DNA from: Ophiothrix spiculata
Lineage: Eukaryota; Echinodermata; Ophiuroidea; Amphilepidida; Ophiotrichidae
Strand: one strand, 5' to 3'
Length of the DNA: 39,661 bases
Assembly (NCBI GenBank): GCA_000969725.1
Contig: JXSR01S033335.1
In this document: piece after piece, positions 13,001 to 25,000 of the stretch
Position numbering within the stretch: position 1 is the stretch's first letter
Layout of the letters: the number at the start of each line of letters is the position of its first letter
Made by a program: the position numbers and the translations under genes
The notes under the pieces: generated by a model
Told to the model about the DNA's origin: nothing
The model's database searches: none
The model's input: the letters and a program-made list of their open reading frames with translations, nothing else

Positions 13001-16000
13001 CAAACACTACGAGTTCTGCTCATTTTTGGTCAACCCACCATTGTAATGGCTTTATATTACTGAACGTCAACTTGACAAACGTCAACTTGTCCAGTATGCT
13101 GCTGCACGTATGCTAACGCGGACTAGAAAATTTGATCACATTACACCCATTTTACAAAGTCTTCATTGGTTACCAATTCGTTCTCGCATTAAATATAAAC
13201 TTCTTCTTCTTACTTGGAAAGCACTGCATGACATGGCAGCTTCTTACATAAGTGAACTTATCAAATATCGCAAGCCTTCACATCCAATGAAAACTAGATC
13301 GGCAAATAAACGCTTTCTTGAGGTTCCACGGACATCAAATTCCTATGACGAGAGGGCCTTCTATTCATCATCACAGAAACTTTGGAACTCTCTTCAAGTG
13401 GAACTTCGGCTGTGTGATTCATTGGACACTTTCAAAAAGACTTTAAAAACTCATTTATTTAAACTTGCTTATGTTGATTAATTCCTGTGGTTTCCCATGT
13501 ATGTATTTGTTTATATTTTTCATTATGCTTTGTACATTTTTGTTGTTATTTTTGTATCTGCGCCTCGGAATAGGGTTGTCTAGATAGATGGCGCATTATA
13601 AATGCTTTATTATTATTATTATTATTATCATATTCATTTATAAATTGTTGGTGAATAATGAACTAAAACTGAAAGTTATGAAATAGGACTGGCAGAGCAG
13701 ATACTTTTCAAAATAGCATCTAACTTTTTCTTTAAGGTGTGTCCATTTCTGTACACCATGATTTTGGTGGCTTAAACCACCATCATAAGGTGGTAAGTAT
13801 GTGTTGTTTTCAATAAAAGTGTGCACAAGGAATGTAAAAATTGGTACCTAAAACAAGTTTAGGCCATATCACTATATATATATTGCATACCTCAAAGCTA
13901 ATTTCCTAAAAAATAAAAAAATGCAATTTTTTGGGGGGGGCTTTTTTGCAAACAGTTTCTGAGTTGTTGTTTTTCTTGGACTTAATTCATAATATTTTTA
14001 TTTACTACAGGAGTACTCTGAGATCACAGAAGAGCAACGTTTACTGCAAGAAAACTTCAAGAAGCCCAACAAGAGAACTAAGATGCCTATTGAATTTGAT
14101 CTAGGAGACATGCTGGCAGCACTGGAGGTAAGATGCCTATTGAATTTGATCTAGGAGACATGCTGGCAGCACTGGAGGTAAGTACGCTGGTTCCCTCGAT
14201 CTTGGCGCTTTGCTATCGGGTCAGTCCACAAGACCGCAGGTACAGGCTACCCATAATTAGTCATAATCGTGACTGGTGTCATGCCTCACCTCAGCCTGAC
14301 ACTCACTGTATCCAAATACATTGTACTTACGTGTTAGTTCAATGCATTGGTAAAGAGGTTGTTGTTTCCTTGGGCCCATGATGTTACACGCTCGTGTGAC
14401 ACTATGCGTTGTGTACGCGATTACGAGCGTCGCGCAAACATTCGCGCATTGCAGGCACACAAAAGATCCCGCCAATAACAACTTAAACCAAAGGCGCAGG
14501 GAACCAGCGTATGAAGGTAAGATGCCTATTGCTTTTACTAAGGCAAATTTTAAGATTTCAACTCTGGATCCAGGAGACATGCTGGCAGCTTTGTAGGTAT
14601 GACGTTTGGTATTTAATCCTTTGTCTATAGTTCATTTTTAATATTTTTTTGCATAATATCATAACATCAGATGACTGTTAGATTAAGACTTAAAGACTTG
14701 ATAAAACATCACTAAAGAATTAAGGTGCATTGGACAAAATTTCAAAATTTTATTTGCAGGTGATATACATTTGTTATTTTCGGCAATAGCTTTCTACTTT
14801 TAAATAGCAAGAAAATTTCAATCAAAACCTTCAATAGCATAAAAAAAGTAGAATTTTGTTTTGCATGTTGATGAGACTATTCACTGAAAGAGGTTAATTT
14901 TTGTTCATAGATTCATAGGTTCATAGATTGCAGATAAATCAAAAGAAATTTCAATTTTCCATTGGATCTTTTACTAAGGCAAATTTTAAGATTTCAACTC
15001 TGGGTGACAGTATTTATGTTGTCGAAGATGATAATTCATAATGAAAGAAAATCTAAGTATTTTTAAATATTTAGATTTTCTTTCATTATGAATTATATAT
15101 ATATATAATAAAGGGTTGAATTTGACAATGAAATTTTGCATGCTTTTATTATCACAGCAAGCACTTCAAATGATGTAAAGATCCAAAAATGTCTGAAAAA
15201 AGTTTGGGATGATGCTGAACTTGCTCAATGCTCAAACCAAATGTATTAAAGCCCTAGAAATCAAAGACCACACTTTGAAGTTTGTCTTATGGTCTTCAAT
15301 TCTATGTGTTGTTTTCTTAAAATTCTAGGGGTAGAGTCTTTGTTTTCTATTGGTGGACTTGGTTTTAAGGTGATGCAGCCTTATATTTCTGGCTTGCTTT
15401 CATATTCTAGCCATCACTTACAACATTGATAATTTGTTCAAGGTATTGAACGCTTACTTTTTTAGACATTTTCGAATCTCCGTGCCTCAAACTTTGTTTG
15501 AAATTCTGATTATGGCAATAATTGTATTTCAATGAAAATAAGGGTATTTGTTGTTATCATCCAAATTGATTATATTCAGCTTCTAATTTAATTTCATTAT
15601 TTAGTATTAATTAGTGTGAAAGGGTCAAAACTGGATTAACATTTAATTTGCACTTTTTAACACAATTGTTATGAAATATTTCTGGCCTAAAATGGCTAGT
15701 AATATATGTTTTGTCCAATTTGAGTAAACTGTATTACCTTCTATGCCCCTGATATAAAAGCATAGCCATCCGATAGTATAAAGGGGAAATCCCACCCACA
15801 TGAGGCTTCCCTTTGAGATGACTTTGGGACACATGATATGGTTATAAACTATGCTTGAAAATGAATTTCCCCTTATCCATCGACCTTCAGTTGACCTTCT
15901 AGTAGGGCGGCTTGTACATTTGTATTACCATGTCCTATGAAAGGAAGTCAGAATGTTTACATTGAAGTCAAAAGTTTTGATATGTATTGTTTTTATAAAG

Positions 16001-19000
16001 TAGAGCTGTTGTGTACTCAATTAAAAAAGTGACAGAAAACCATTATTAAAAGTCAATTTCCAAAACCAAAATTAACCATAATTGACAAATTTTGTTTTTG
16101 AACTTGCACAGATTCTACAACCGAACCACGCAGGTTCATATAATAAACTGAGAGCAAATTCAATTAGTTTAGATTTATCACTCTTATAGTGCATTCAGAG
16201 TCCAGTGATTTCATCACCACAACATCGCTGAATCCTGGGGGGAGGGGGCACCCAACTTTGGTTTTGGTAGGGGTGTGCGGCCCCGATATCTGAAACCCTA
16301 ACCCTAGTCTAGGGAACGGAAGATTGACTCTGAAAAGGGGTCTAGAGAACTAAGGGACCAAAAAATGACCCTTCAGAACTAGTTTTTTGGGCAAAATTTG
16401 GGCTCTGGAAGCATAAATGTTCAAAATTTTGCTTCAAATGGGGGTCTTGTGAACTAAATTTCAAAAAATGAGGCTAGGGAAGTGAATTTTTTTGAAAATA
16501 AGGCTTGCGAACTAAAGTTTGTGCTTGAAATGGGGGTCTAAGGAGCGGCAGAAAAGGCATGAAAAGGGGTCTTGAGGGCCGCACATACCCGTATCACCTT
16601 TCTAGGTCAGTGCCCCCCCCCCTGCGCTGAATACGCAGTCTTGGAATTTTGAAGCGCACTTCTCGTAGCATGTTTAAAGACTGTATATCAAGCGATGTTG
16701 CAATGATGAAATTGCTGGACACTGAATGCACCATTACAGGTGTTTAACAAAACACCTATTAATATGCATGAGGATTCTGAAGTGATACAAGCCAGATTTC
16801 ATAATATTTTTATACATGGAATACATCAAATTAAGAGATTTAAAAAATCAGGACAAGTACTTTGAATCCAGGCTCTTGCTTGAAGTCAGTTAAAGATTTA
16901 TCAAAAAATAGTGAGATTTCAGATATGAAACAAGTTAATTTTTTGGTGTCTTAATTATACAGTACTATGTACCATATATGATATACATTTTTGTATATAC
17001 AGTTCAACAAAGATTTTTAAACCTCACTTTTTTCATGGTTGCAGTATTTATTGAATATGTCATATCTTCTCCACAATTTCGGTATGTTTGACCTGGTACT
17101 TAATTAGTTTTGTAGACATGAACTTCCTCACGATGCAATCTCCTTTCTCGCATTGAATTGTATCCAAGCTATAAAAGTATACATTTTTAGAAGTGAATTT
17201 TTACCCTGAACATATTGCTAATATTGCTTTTTGACCAAAAATGTCAATTTTGGCAAAAAGTGCCAAAAGCCATATTTTTTGCCCCAAAAATTTCTGGAAA
17301 GCCTAACTAAAATTTTCATTTGGAATCTAGAAACAAATGTCTAGGAAGGGTTTCTCATATTTTTGACTTTTATCTTAGTTTTAAAAAATGCCAAAAATAG
17401 GTCAAAAAATGTAAAAATTATTCCACCGCTGTCATTCCACAAAATGACAGTTTTTGGCATATTTTTGGCAATTTTTGAATAAATAAGATAAAAGTCAAAA
17501 ATTTGAGAAAGCCCTTCCTCGACATTTGTTTTTAAATTCCAAAAGCAAAACAAATTTCATGAATGCAAATTTTAGTTATTCTTTCCAGAAATTTTTGGGG
17601 CAAAAATATGGTTTTTGGCATTTTTTGTGAAAATTGACATTTTGGTCAAAAACTGATATTGTCATCATGTTCAGGGTAAAAATCCGCTACTGAAAATGTA
17701 TACTTTTATATAGTTTATGCAATTGGTTTGACAGTTTGAGTACAAAAACAGTCTATGCCGTTTGAAGGAATACCCCAGCCTTAAGATGATTTTGCAATTC
17801 CATTTGATTGTTTCAAGGGTTGTGATTCTTCAAGGTATTCATGTAGTTCAAAATTTCCAGTATTATTTGTTTTCAATCCTACTCGGAACATTTAGCCCAA
17901 ATTTACAGTAATTCTATATAGCATCCTGGATTTTGTATCAAAAATCCCAATTCACAGATTTTGACTACTATTATGTGCTTAATTTTGACTATTATTATGC
18001 ATGTGGAATCTTTCACCCAATATTATACAAATATTAATTGCTTATGAGCGTGATAGTAAAAATATCCCATCCTGAATTGAAAGATTGATTGTTGGCGAGT
18101 GAAATGGACAATCAATCTTTCAATGAGGGATGGTATATTTTTACCATCACACGAATTAAGCAGTTAATATTTGTTTTATATAACTCATTTATAGATTTTA
18201 GTCATTTGATAACACATTTAAACTATTGTACTTACCAAATTTTCCTTGTAGCAGAAAGCAACATGTCCCTACTGTACACTGTAGTTCTCAATCCAGTACG
18301 ATAAGAGTCGATGTACTATCAAACTTTTGAATGTGATAGTAATAAAGACTTTCAAACGGATGAAAGTGATAGTAAAAATGACAAAGGGTCACGTGTTACA
18401 ATCTTACCAATCAAATGACTAGAATCTATGGATGAGTTAGACAAAACAGAAAGTATATATAGTGTATCTTGTTGAACAAAGATGTAGCTCTGAGTTTCAT
18501 TCTTTGCGCAATCTTCAGACAACTGAAAATCTGTTGTCTGAGGATCGTACACAGCATGAAACTCAAAAGTTATTTTTTGTTCCACAAGATCCGCTTTGTT
18601 ATTTGGTCTACGTCAGCATTGAGCATTCTACATTACGATAATCTCATCTTACGGAAAAATTTATGTCATGTATATAACTGAAATAATTTCTCCTTTAATT
18701 ATGTATTACAGAAACAGCAACAAGAGTTGAATGCCAAAAGACAGCCACCACCCTCAATGAACCTGACCAGGAATCGCATTCCTCATCACCCGATGTCCCC
18801 GTCAAAGGTTCCATACCCTCAACCTGTCCCCGTGCCAGCAGCGGCAGTGATGACCAAAGCACCCATGCTGATGCAGCAGCAGATAGAGTCTCATGGATAT
18901 CATTTGGTAAGATCACAGGATATGTACGAATTTGAGAATAAAAGATGGACTTATATTATTTTTGAGTAATGGGCGTCCCACCGGGGTTGTCCATTACAAA

Positions 19001-22000
19001 AAAATAATGTACACCAATGAGACAATAGATGACAGGCAAAACAATATCTTTTATTCTCATTGTTAATCATAAATTATTTTAGTTCAGCATTTTGCTGCGA
19101 TGACAATAGCTTATATTTTAATAAACCTTGAGTTGAAATTGAATTGTTATATCACCGATACACTTTATTGTAGGTGAATTCCGCATTCATCTTTAAAGGT
19201 GTCTCCAAAAGCAACAGTAGCTTTTAAGAACTGTTATTAGAAACTGGTCAAAAGCAGAACCTATGATTGGTTTGATTTTTTACACAGCATGGCATATATT
19301 TTTTGCCACATCTCAAAAACACATTTTGATTACTATAAGGGGCGCACCATTGGATTCTCAGGGGGGCATGGAAGTTTTTTGGCAAAAAAATAACTTGACC
19401 CGACCCCAACTTCCATGCACCCCCTCTCCGAGAATCAAATTACACCCCTAACTCAGGTGTCTTGAATGAGTTACTTCAATTGTTAGATAGATTTTGATGA
19501 TGCTCTGTTTTTCTTCTTCTGTAGTCTGCTAACCCCCTGGATACATCAGCACCCCTTAAGAGGGGTAAGGAGAGGGAAGCACCGGCCAAGAAGAAACCTA
19601 GTGCTCTGAAGAGGGTCATCCTGAAGGAGAGAGAAGAGAAGAAGAGGCTGAGAACGCTGGAAGAAAGCTGCCTATCAGATACAGAGTAAGTGGGAATCAA
19701 AATAAAGCTATTACACACACGCGGGGAAAGTGATTTGTTCGTAACATTCTATTTTGGTGTGGGCATAACCCAGTGATGTAGCAGGAAAATGTTTTATGTG
19801 TGGAAAGTAATTTTTTCCTAATTTTTCCTTGCATGGCAAATTTGTAGACCCCAAAACTGTTGGGGGTTACTTACATTGACAAGGTATACGCATATGTGAT
19901 GACTCACCCCGAAAAGGGGGACTTTGCGACAGAACACTTTTCGAGAAACTGGTGAAAATAGGCAGCAAAATATAAACAAAATAATAAGAATTTCCATCAG
20001 ATTTTCTGTTGTAAAATTAGACTGCCTTGATCAATTTCAGCAAGTTAGGTATCATTTTAAAGCTTATAAAATGCTGTAACAGATGAAAACAGATCAAAAT
20101 TGATATCATATGCAAAGTCCCCCCTTTCGGGGTGAGCCATCACATATGTGCCTGCCTTTTGGGGGAGGGTTTTCACAGATTTTGGTATAGCGATCGGGTG
20201 GTTTTCATCACAAATGGAAACGCCCAATTTCCCTAAATTAGGTATATTTTCGGAAAATTTGCTCAAAAAGCACCTGCTTTTTGATCAAAATTAGTATAAT
20301 GATGGGTTGGTTTCTCAGTCAAAAATATCTATAGAGATGGTTGAATTTTTCAAAGCCCGGCAGGCACATACGCGTACAAATTTTTTTGAAGACCCCACCC
20401 CCGGGCCCAAAACAAATGTCGGGTGAATTTTGAAGAAAAGCAGAAAAATTGAACAGTTTTGGGGTTTACATTAGTTCATAGATCAATTTCCAACTTTGTC
20501 CCTACGTTTTCCATTTTTCCACTTTTCAATTGTTCTTCTCTTTCTCAATCACTCTCACTTTACCTTGTAGGTAAGTATACAAATACATCATAATTTGAGG
20601 GGAATTATCGCAAAATACTGTCCCTGAGGTGTTGGATGATCGAGATTTCCACCCGAGGCGCAGCCAAGGGAGGAAGTCTCGATCAGCCAACAACGAGGAA
20701 CAGTATTTTGCAATACTTGTCCGAAATAAACCATGCTGTATTTGTTTTACTACACCTCAAAAAAGTCAACATTTAACTTGGAAATCAATCTCAAAGTCAA
20801 CAAATTAAGTACTATGTCGTGATCTATATGGTAGTACCATGCGGAGGTTTTTACCACTTTCCCCGCGTGTATGTAAAACACACAGGCGTAACGCGTAAAT
20901 GCATACTCGCGCGGCTTTACCATATAATCAATTAAAAGACTGTATTATAAGTATTCAAGAGGTGTAGTAATAAAATATTCCAAAGACAAGCTTCAGGCAA
21001 TGTAGTCTGCCTAACCTGCCCCCTGGCTATTTACCCCAATAGCACTACCCCCTCAATTTGCACCAATGAGTCCTGAGTTCAATTCCTGGTCTCAGCGCTG
21101 TATATGCATTTGGTTTTCAGTCCATACTTGCTTCTGCAGGTTTTTTTTTCTAGGTACTCTGGTCTTCCTCCTGCAATTGAAACTGAATAAAGAAAGATCT
21201 TAGTCCCAAATGGAAATAAGTTTCATCAGAGGTTTTCTTGGGTTATCCTTGACAATCAGCCCTAAAGAATTCAAGAATTCAAAAGCCATGAACAACTTGT
21301 TAGACAACCTCCAATTATTTAATGTTTTCAGATTGACAATATTAGATTTTTCCTTATGCACATGGCTGACAGAGATCATTAATGTATTATCAGCTAAAAC
21401 TGTTGATTTACAATTTGTGGCTGAGAAAAAAACCATTAAAATTTGTGTTGTTTATTTTATTGTAAAGAGAGCAAAACCAGTCAGATGATGATGATGAGCA
21501 AGCTTTTGACAATGTAGTGGGAGGTGATCCAGGGCTAGGCCTGTCACAAGATGGTGAGTATGTTAGGCCAAAAAATTAAAAAAAATTGTGTTGCCCTCCC
21601 AAGAGAAAAATCTGGACACCTGGCAGGCCGGCCTTTTTTCTTTTTTTTTTAATTTCCATGAACAAATAAATTTGACTGGGCACCAGGACTAGTCTACTAT
21701 TAGGGAAAAGAATCTAATTAAATATAGTGTATTCAAGTATTTTCTACATGAATATGCTGTCAGTTTTTTCTTTTAAAATGTTCAAAAATTCTTTCAAGTG
21801 ATCAAACTGCCGATCTATCAACACAATGCAGCTATTTTGCTCTGTTCTTCTACTTCCGGTTTCACAATATTGTGTTTTCAGAATACATAATGAATTTTAT
21901 GATGAAACTTGAAATGAAAACATATGGTAATATGGCTTTTTGAAGCTTTTGAGTATTATTTTGGACCAAATAAGATTTTAAATTCTACAAAAACATTGAA

Positions 22001-25000
22001 AATGAAAATTTCTGACATTGATATTTTTAAGAACTATGAAATGATTTTCTGGATATGAACAGTGATACATGACAATCTACCAATCTACCCTGTGTTGATG
22101 AAAATATAATTTGCGGAGAATGCGACAATTTTGTTGTAAAACAGTTCAGAAGGGAGCTGCTTGTTTGGATTTCTGGCGTACAACAACTTTAACATATGTT
22201 TTATCAAACGGGAAAACACAGGTGAAACATTTCATAAACAGACAAAATCATAAAAAGCATGATTTAAAAAAAAAAAAAAAAGATTCCAGATTTTCAAAAT
22301 TTTGACCAGGCCGTGGAGGGCAACACAAGTATTCTTTATTTTTAGCCTTATCATGGTTATTGAAAGTAATAACCAGATGATAAACTTCAGAGATATGTTT
22401 TTGTTTTGACCTATGAATTATGTACATGGCATAAGCACATCCTGTTTACTGTGAGAGTGCAGCAAAAATTGATTGTTTGATTGATTTTAGTACTATATGC
22501 ATGTGCATATGTATATGCAGTATTGTTCCTATTAATCACCCACTGGGCAGCGACATTTCATGAAGGATGGGGGATTATTAGAGACCAATTTTCAACATCA
22601 AACTTTGCACAAAATTGCTACATATAAAGCTTAACAATTACGGCAACTTACTGTTACATGGCTGCCGATAATTCAGAAGTACTGAAAATTTTACATCATT
22701 CCAGTGATCATGTCCTCATTGATTAACTTTCGGTACCATTCCTGTTACTTGCAATTTTTGGTAAGCTTAATGATATACAAAAATGTTACAAAATTTAATG
22801 TTTTAACACTTCTCTTTGAAATATTTCAGGTGGGTGTTAATAGAGCATGGGCAATTGATCTAACAAAATTCGGTATATGTTTATATGATTAGAATATCAA
22901 CTATTTGGTATAGATAGTTTTTTTACAATCCATATTTGATAATTCAGTTTCATTTGTCGTTAGTTTACCTACCAACCAATATAACCTACATGGAAGTTGA
23001 TAATTGGATGAATGATATCGGTTACAAATGACCTGTCCTAACAAATTTACCATATTATAACATGGCAACCTAGCCATGGCAACCATAAAACAAACCAGGT
23101 TTTTGTATTTCCTAAATCTCACAAATTGTGACCACAATTAATTGGTACAGGAAGCATATTCTTTATCTTCCATTTTCGTATCTTATGAAGTATGGGCTAC
23201 TAGATAAATAGTACGTCATTTAATGCCAAGTTGAGTTGAGAGTGGCTTTTTGTTAACATAGTGAGTGTTTTTGTTTGTTAGTCCTGAAAGCATAGGATTG
23301 AGATGTAAAACTATGCCAGATTGATGTTATGGACCCATATTTCTCCCCTATGATCCAACCTGGATGCCCCCTCCCCAAATAAAAAAGGTATTGAGTGAAG
23401 TTGAATATCTAAAACAGACCTTAATTTAAAAAAAGATCCATGAAACTGCATTATGACTTAAAATGACATTAAGTCATCAATGTAACTATAGCAAACTTGC
23501 CAATTTGCTTCAATCAATATTGACATACCGTAAACTGGGGTTACTTTGACCCACTTTTTTTTCATTTGATTTTTTTTTTCAATGTGGCCCTTTTAAGTAT
23601 TTTTAAAAATTAATTGCACATTTCTACCAAACTTTTACCACAATTCTATCACAATACGTGAACTTGCATATATGGGTGATTGTAGTACCAGCAAAATGCA
23701 TGATATACACAATGATTGTTGTGTTTGGCACTTCCTGTGACTTTTTCTTGTAATAATATTGAATAATAATGATATTTAAGTTTTAACTACAGAGTTACTA
23801 AGGGAAGTTCAATTGTTTTTGCTTTTTACAGGCATTTTACAGTTGGGTCAAAGTAACCCCATTTTTCTGTCTTTTTTCTCTAAATTTCTGTCCTGTGTCT
23901 GGAAAAGAACAGCAAATAAAAATAACCTACTAATAAATTGACTATACAACTGACCCATACCACTTCCATTAAATACACACCTTCTTGGTGACACAAGCGC
24001 AATTTCTCCAACATTTTTTGGTGCTTTGTTGACGCTAAAATATAAAAAAATCCTGTAGGGCAGGGTTTTTTGTTTCAACCCTAAATATATACAGGATTAT
24101 TTAGCAGGACAATCGGTTGTTCTGATTCTCCCAAATTAGAAATTGTCAACTTAATTTTTTTTTCAAAATTTGACGACAAATCTGTTTATTTTTGGTGGAC
24201 CAAAGTTACCCCATAAGGGTTAAAGTAACCCCGGTTTACGGTAGTCCATTTTGAAAACATGCGTATCAATTTTGGCACCTGATTATTGCAAATAAACATT
24301 TAAAAGTTGTCATTGTAACCCTAACCCACCTCAGTCCAAAAACAAAATCCAACAAGCAAAAATCAAATAATTTGCATAAGTCCAAATATGTCAAAGACAT
24401 ATTTGGACTTATAGATAAAGAGTCCAATTTATCTTTAAATATATATATATCTTTATCTTACAAATAAAGAGATATCTGTATCGGGGGATACAGATAGGCA
24501 CGAAAGTGCTGCCATGGCAGGCCATTCTTGGTGGTTTGCCATAGCTTGACATTGGATCGTTTGGGGGTTCGAATCCCAGGGGAAACAGGAAATTTTTGTA
24601 TGACATATTCGGACTTCAGATAGTTTTTTTAAAAACTATGTGAAATCCGAACGAATATGTCATATTCGCTTGATATGTCATATTCGCTTAAAAGCGTTTG
24701 GGAGTTAAGTTAAATATAACTAGTTTTTTGTCCTGTATTTCTTTTCCCAGCAACAAGTGAGCGTGGTAGTATCGGTGCTTTCACTACTTCTCAGAGTGAC
24801 CTTTCACCCCTGAGTCAGATGTCACCCATGAGCATGAGCCCTCTTTCACCGGGCTCACCGCTCAGCTCTGGCTTCTCCAGCCCAGCCACTGGAATGAGGA
24901 CAAATTCTCCTGCTCAAGTCACACCAAAAATTCATAGCAGGAGGTTTAGAGAGTAAGTGATGTTTCTCGCTGCATTATTCTTTTCTTTGAAAATGGAGTG

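Larger units (their letters stand above)
12780..14010 (+). other. Intron 4 of window, GC-AG type
   Basis: Starts gcaagt and ends ctacag. GC-AG introns are about 1% of animal introns and are spliced by the normal major spliceosome. It carries the LINE fragment at 13050-13631. The remaining parts (12790-13049, 13632-14010) show only short palindromic patches such as accaccatcataaggtggt at about 13776. Confidence 0.85.
14128..18711 (+). other. Intron 5 of window
   Basis: It starts with the duplicated donor region and holds the MITE at 14183-14511, the third exon-5 copy, the 36-bp repeat, the palindromes at 15031-15096 and 17152-17732, the nested elements of 16190-16735 and the repeats at 18028-18589. 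The stretches 15100-16185 and 16740-17150 contain nothing I can identify. Confidence 0.8.
19686..21467 (+). other. Intron 7 of window
   Basis: Donor gtaagt, acceptor tgtaaag. It contains 19862-20400, 20625-20965 and the SINE-like piece. I see nothing in 20401-20620 or 21201-21467 beyond AT-rich sequence. Confidence 0.75.
21554..24750 (+). other. Intron 8 of window
   Basis: It contains the elements at 21563-22349, 23526-24243, 24376-24412, 24480-24600 and 24599-24666. 22350-23525 has only AT-rich sequence and short patches such as a tatgcatgtgcatatgtatatg run near 22496; I see no gene there. Confidence 0.75.

Noticed and set aside
14516..14599. Alternative copy of exon 5
   Set aside because: It is split by a 38-base insert and contains an in-frame TAG before the would-be donor; no acceptor precedes it.
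21479..21481. AG at 21479-21480 as the exon 8 acceptor
   Set aside because: It would give a frame with an early TAG. The AG at 21466-21467 gives the open, acidic linker reading.
24560..24582. tRNA gene suggested by gggggttcgaatccc
   Set aside because: The T arm pairs only partly and no cloverleaf (acceptor, D arm, A box) can be drawn. It is kept only as a possible SINE fragment.
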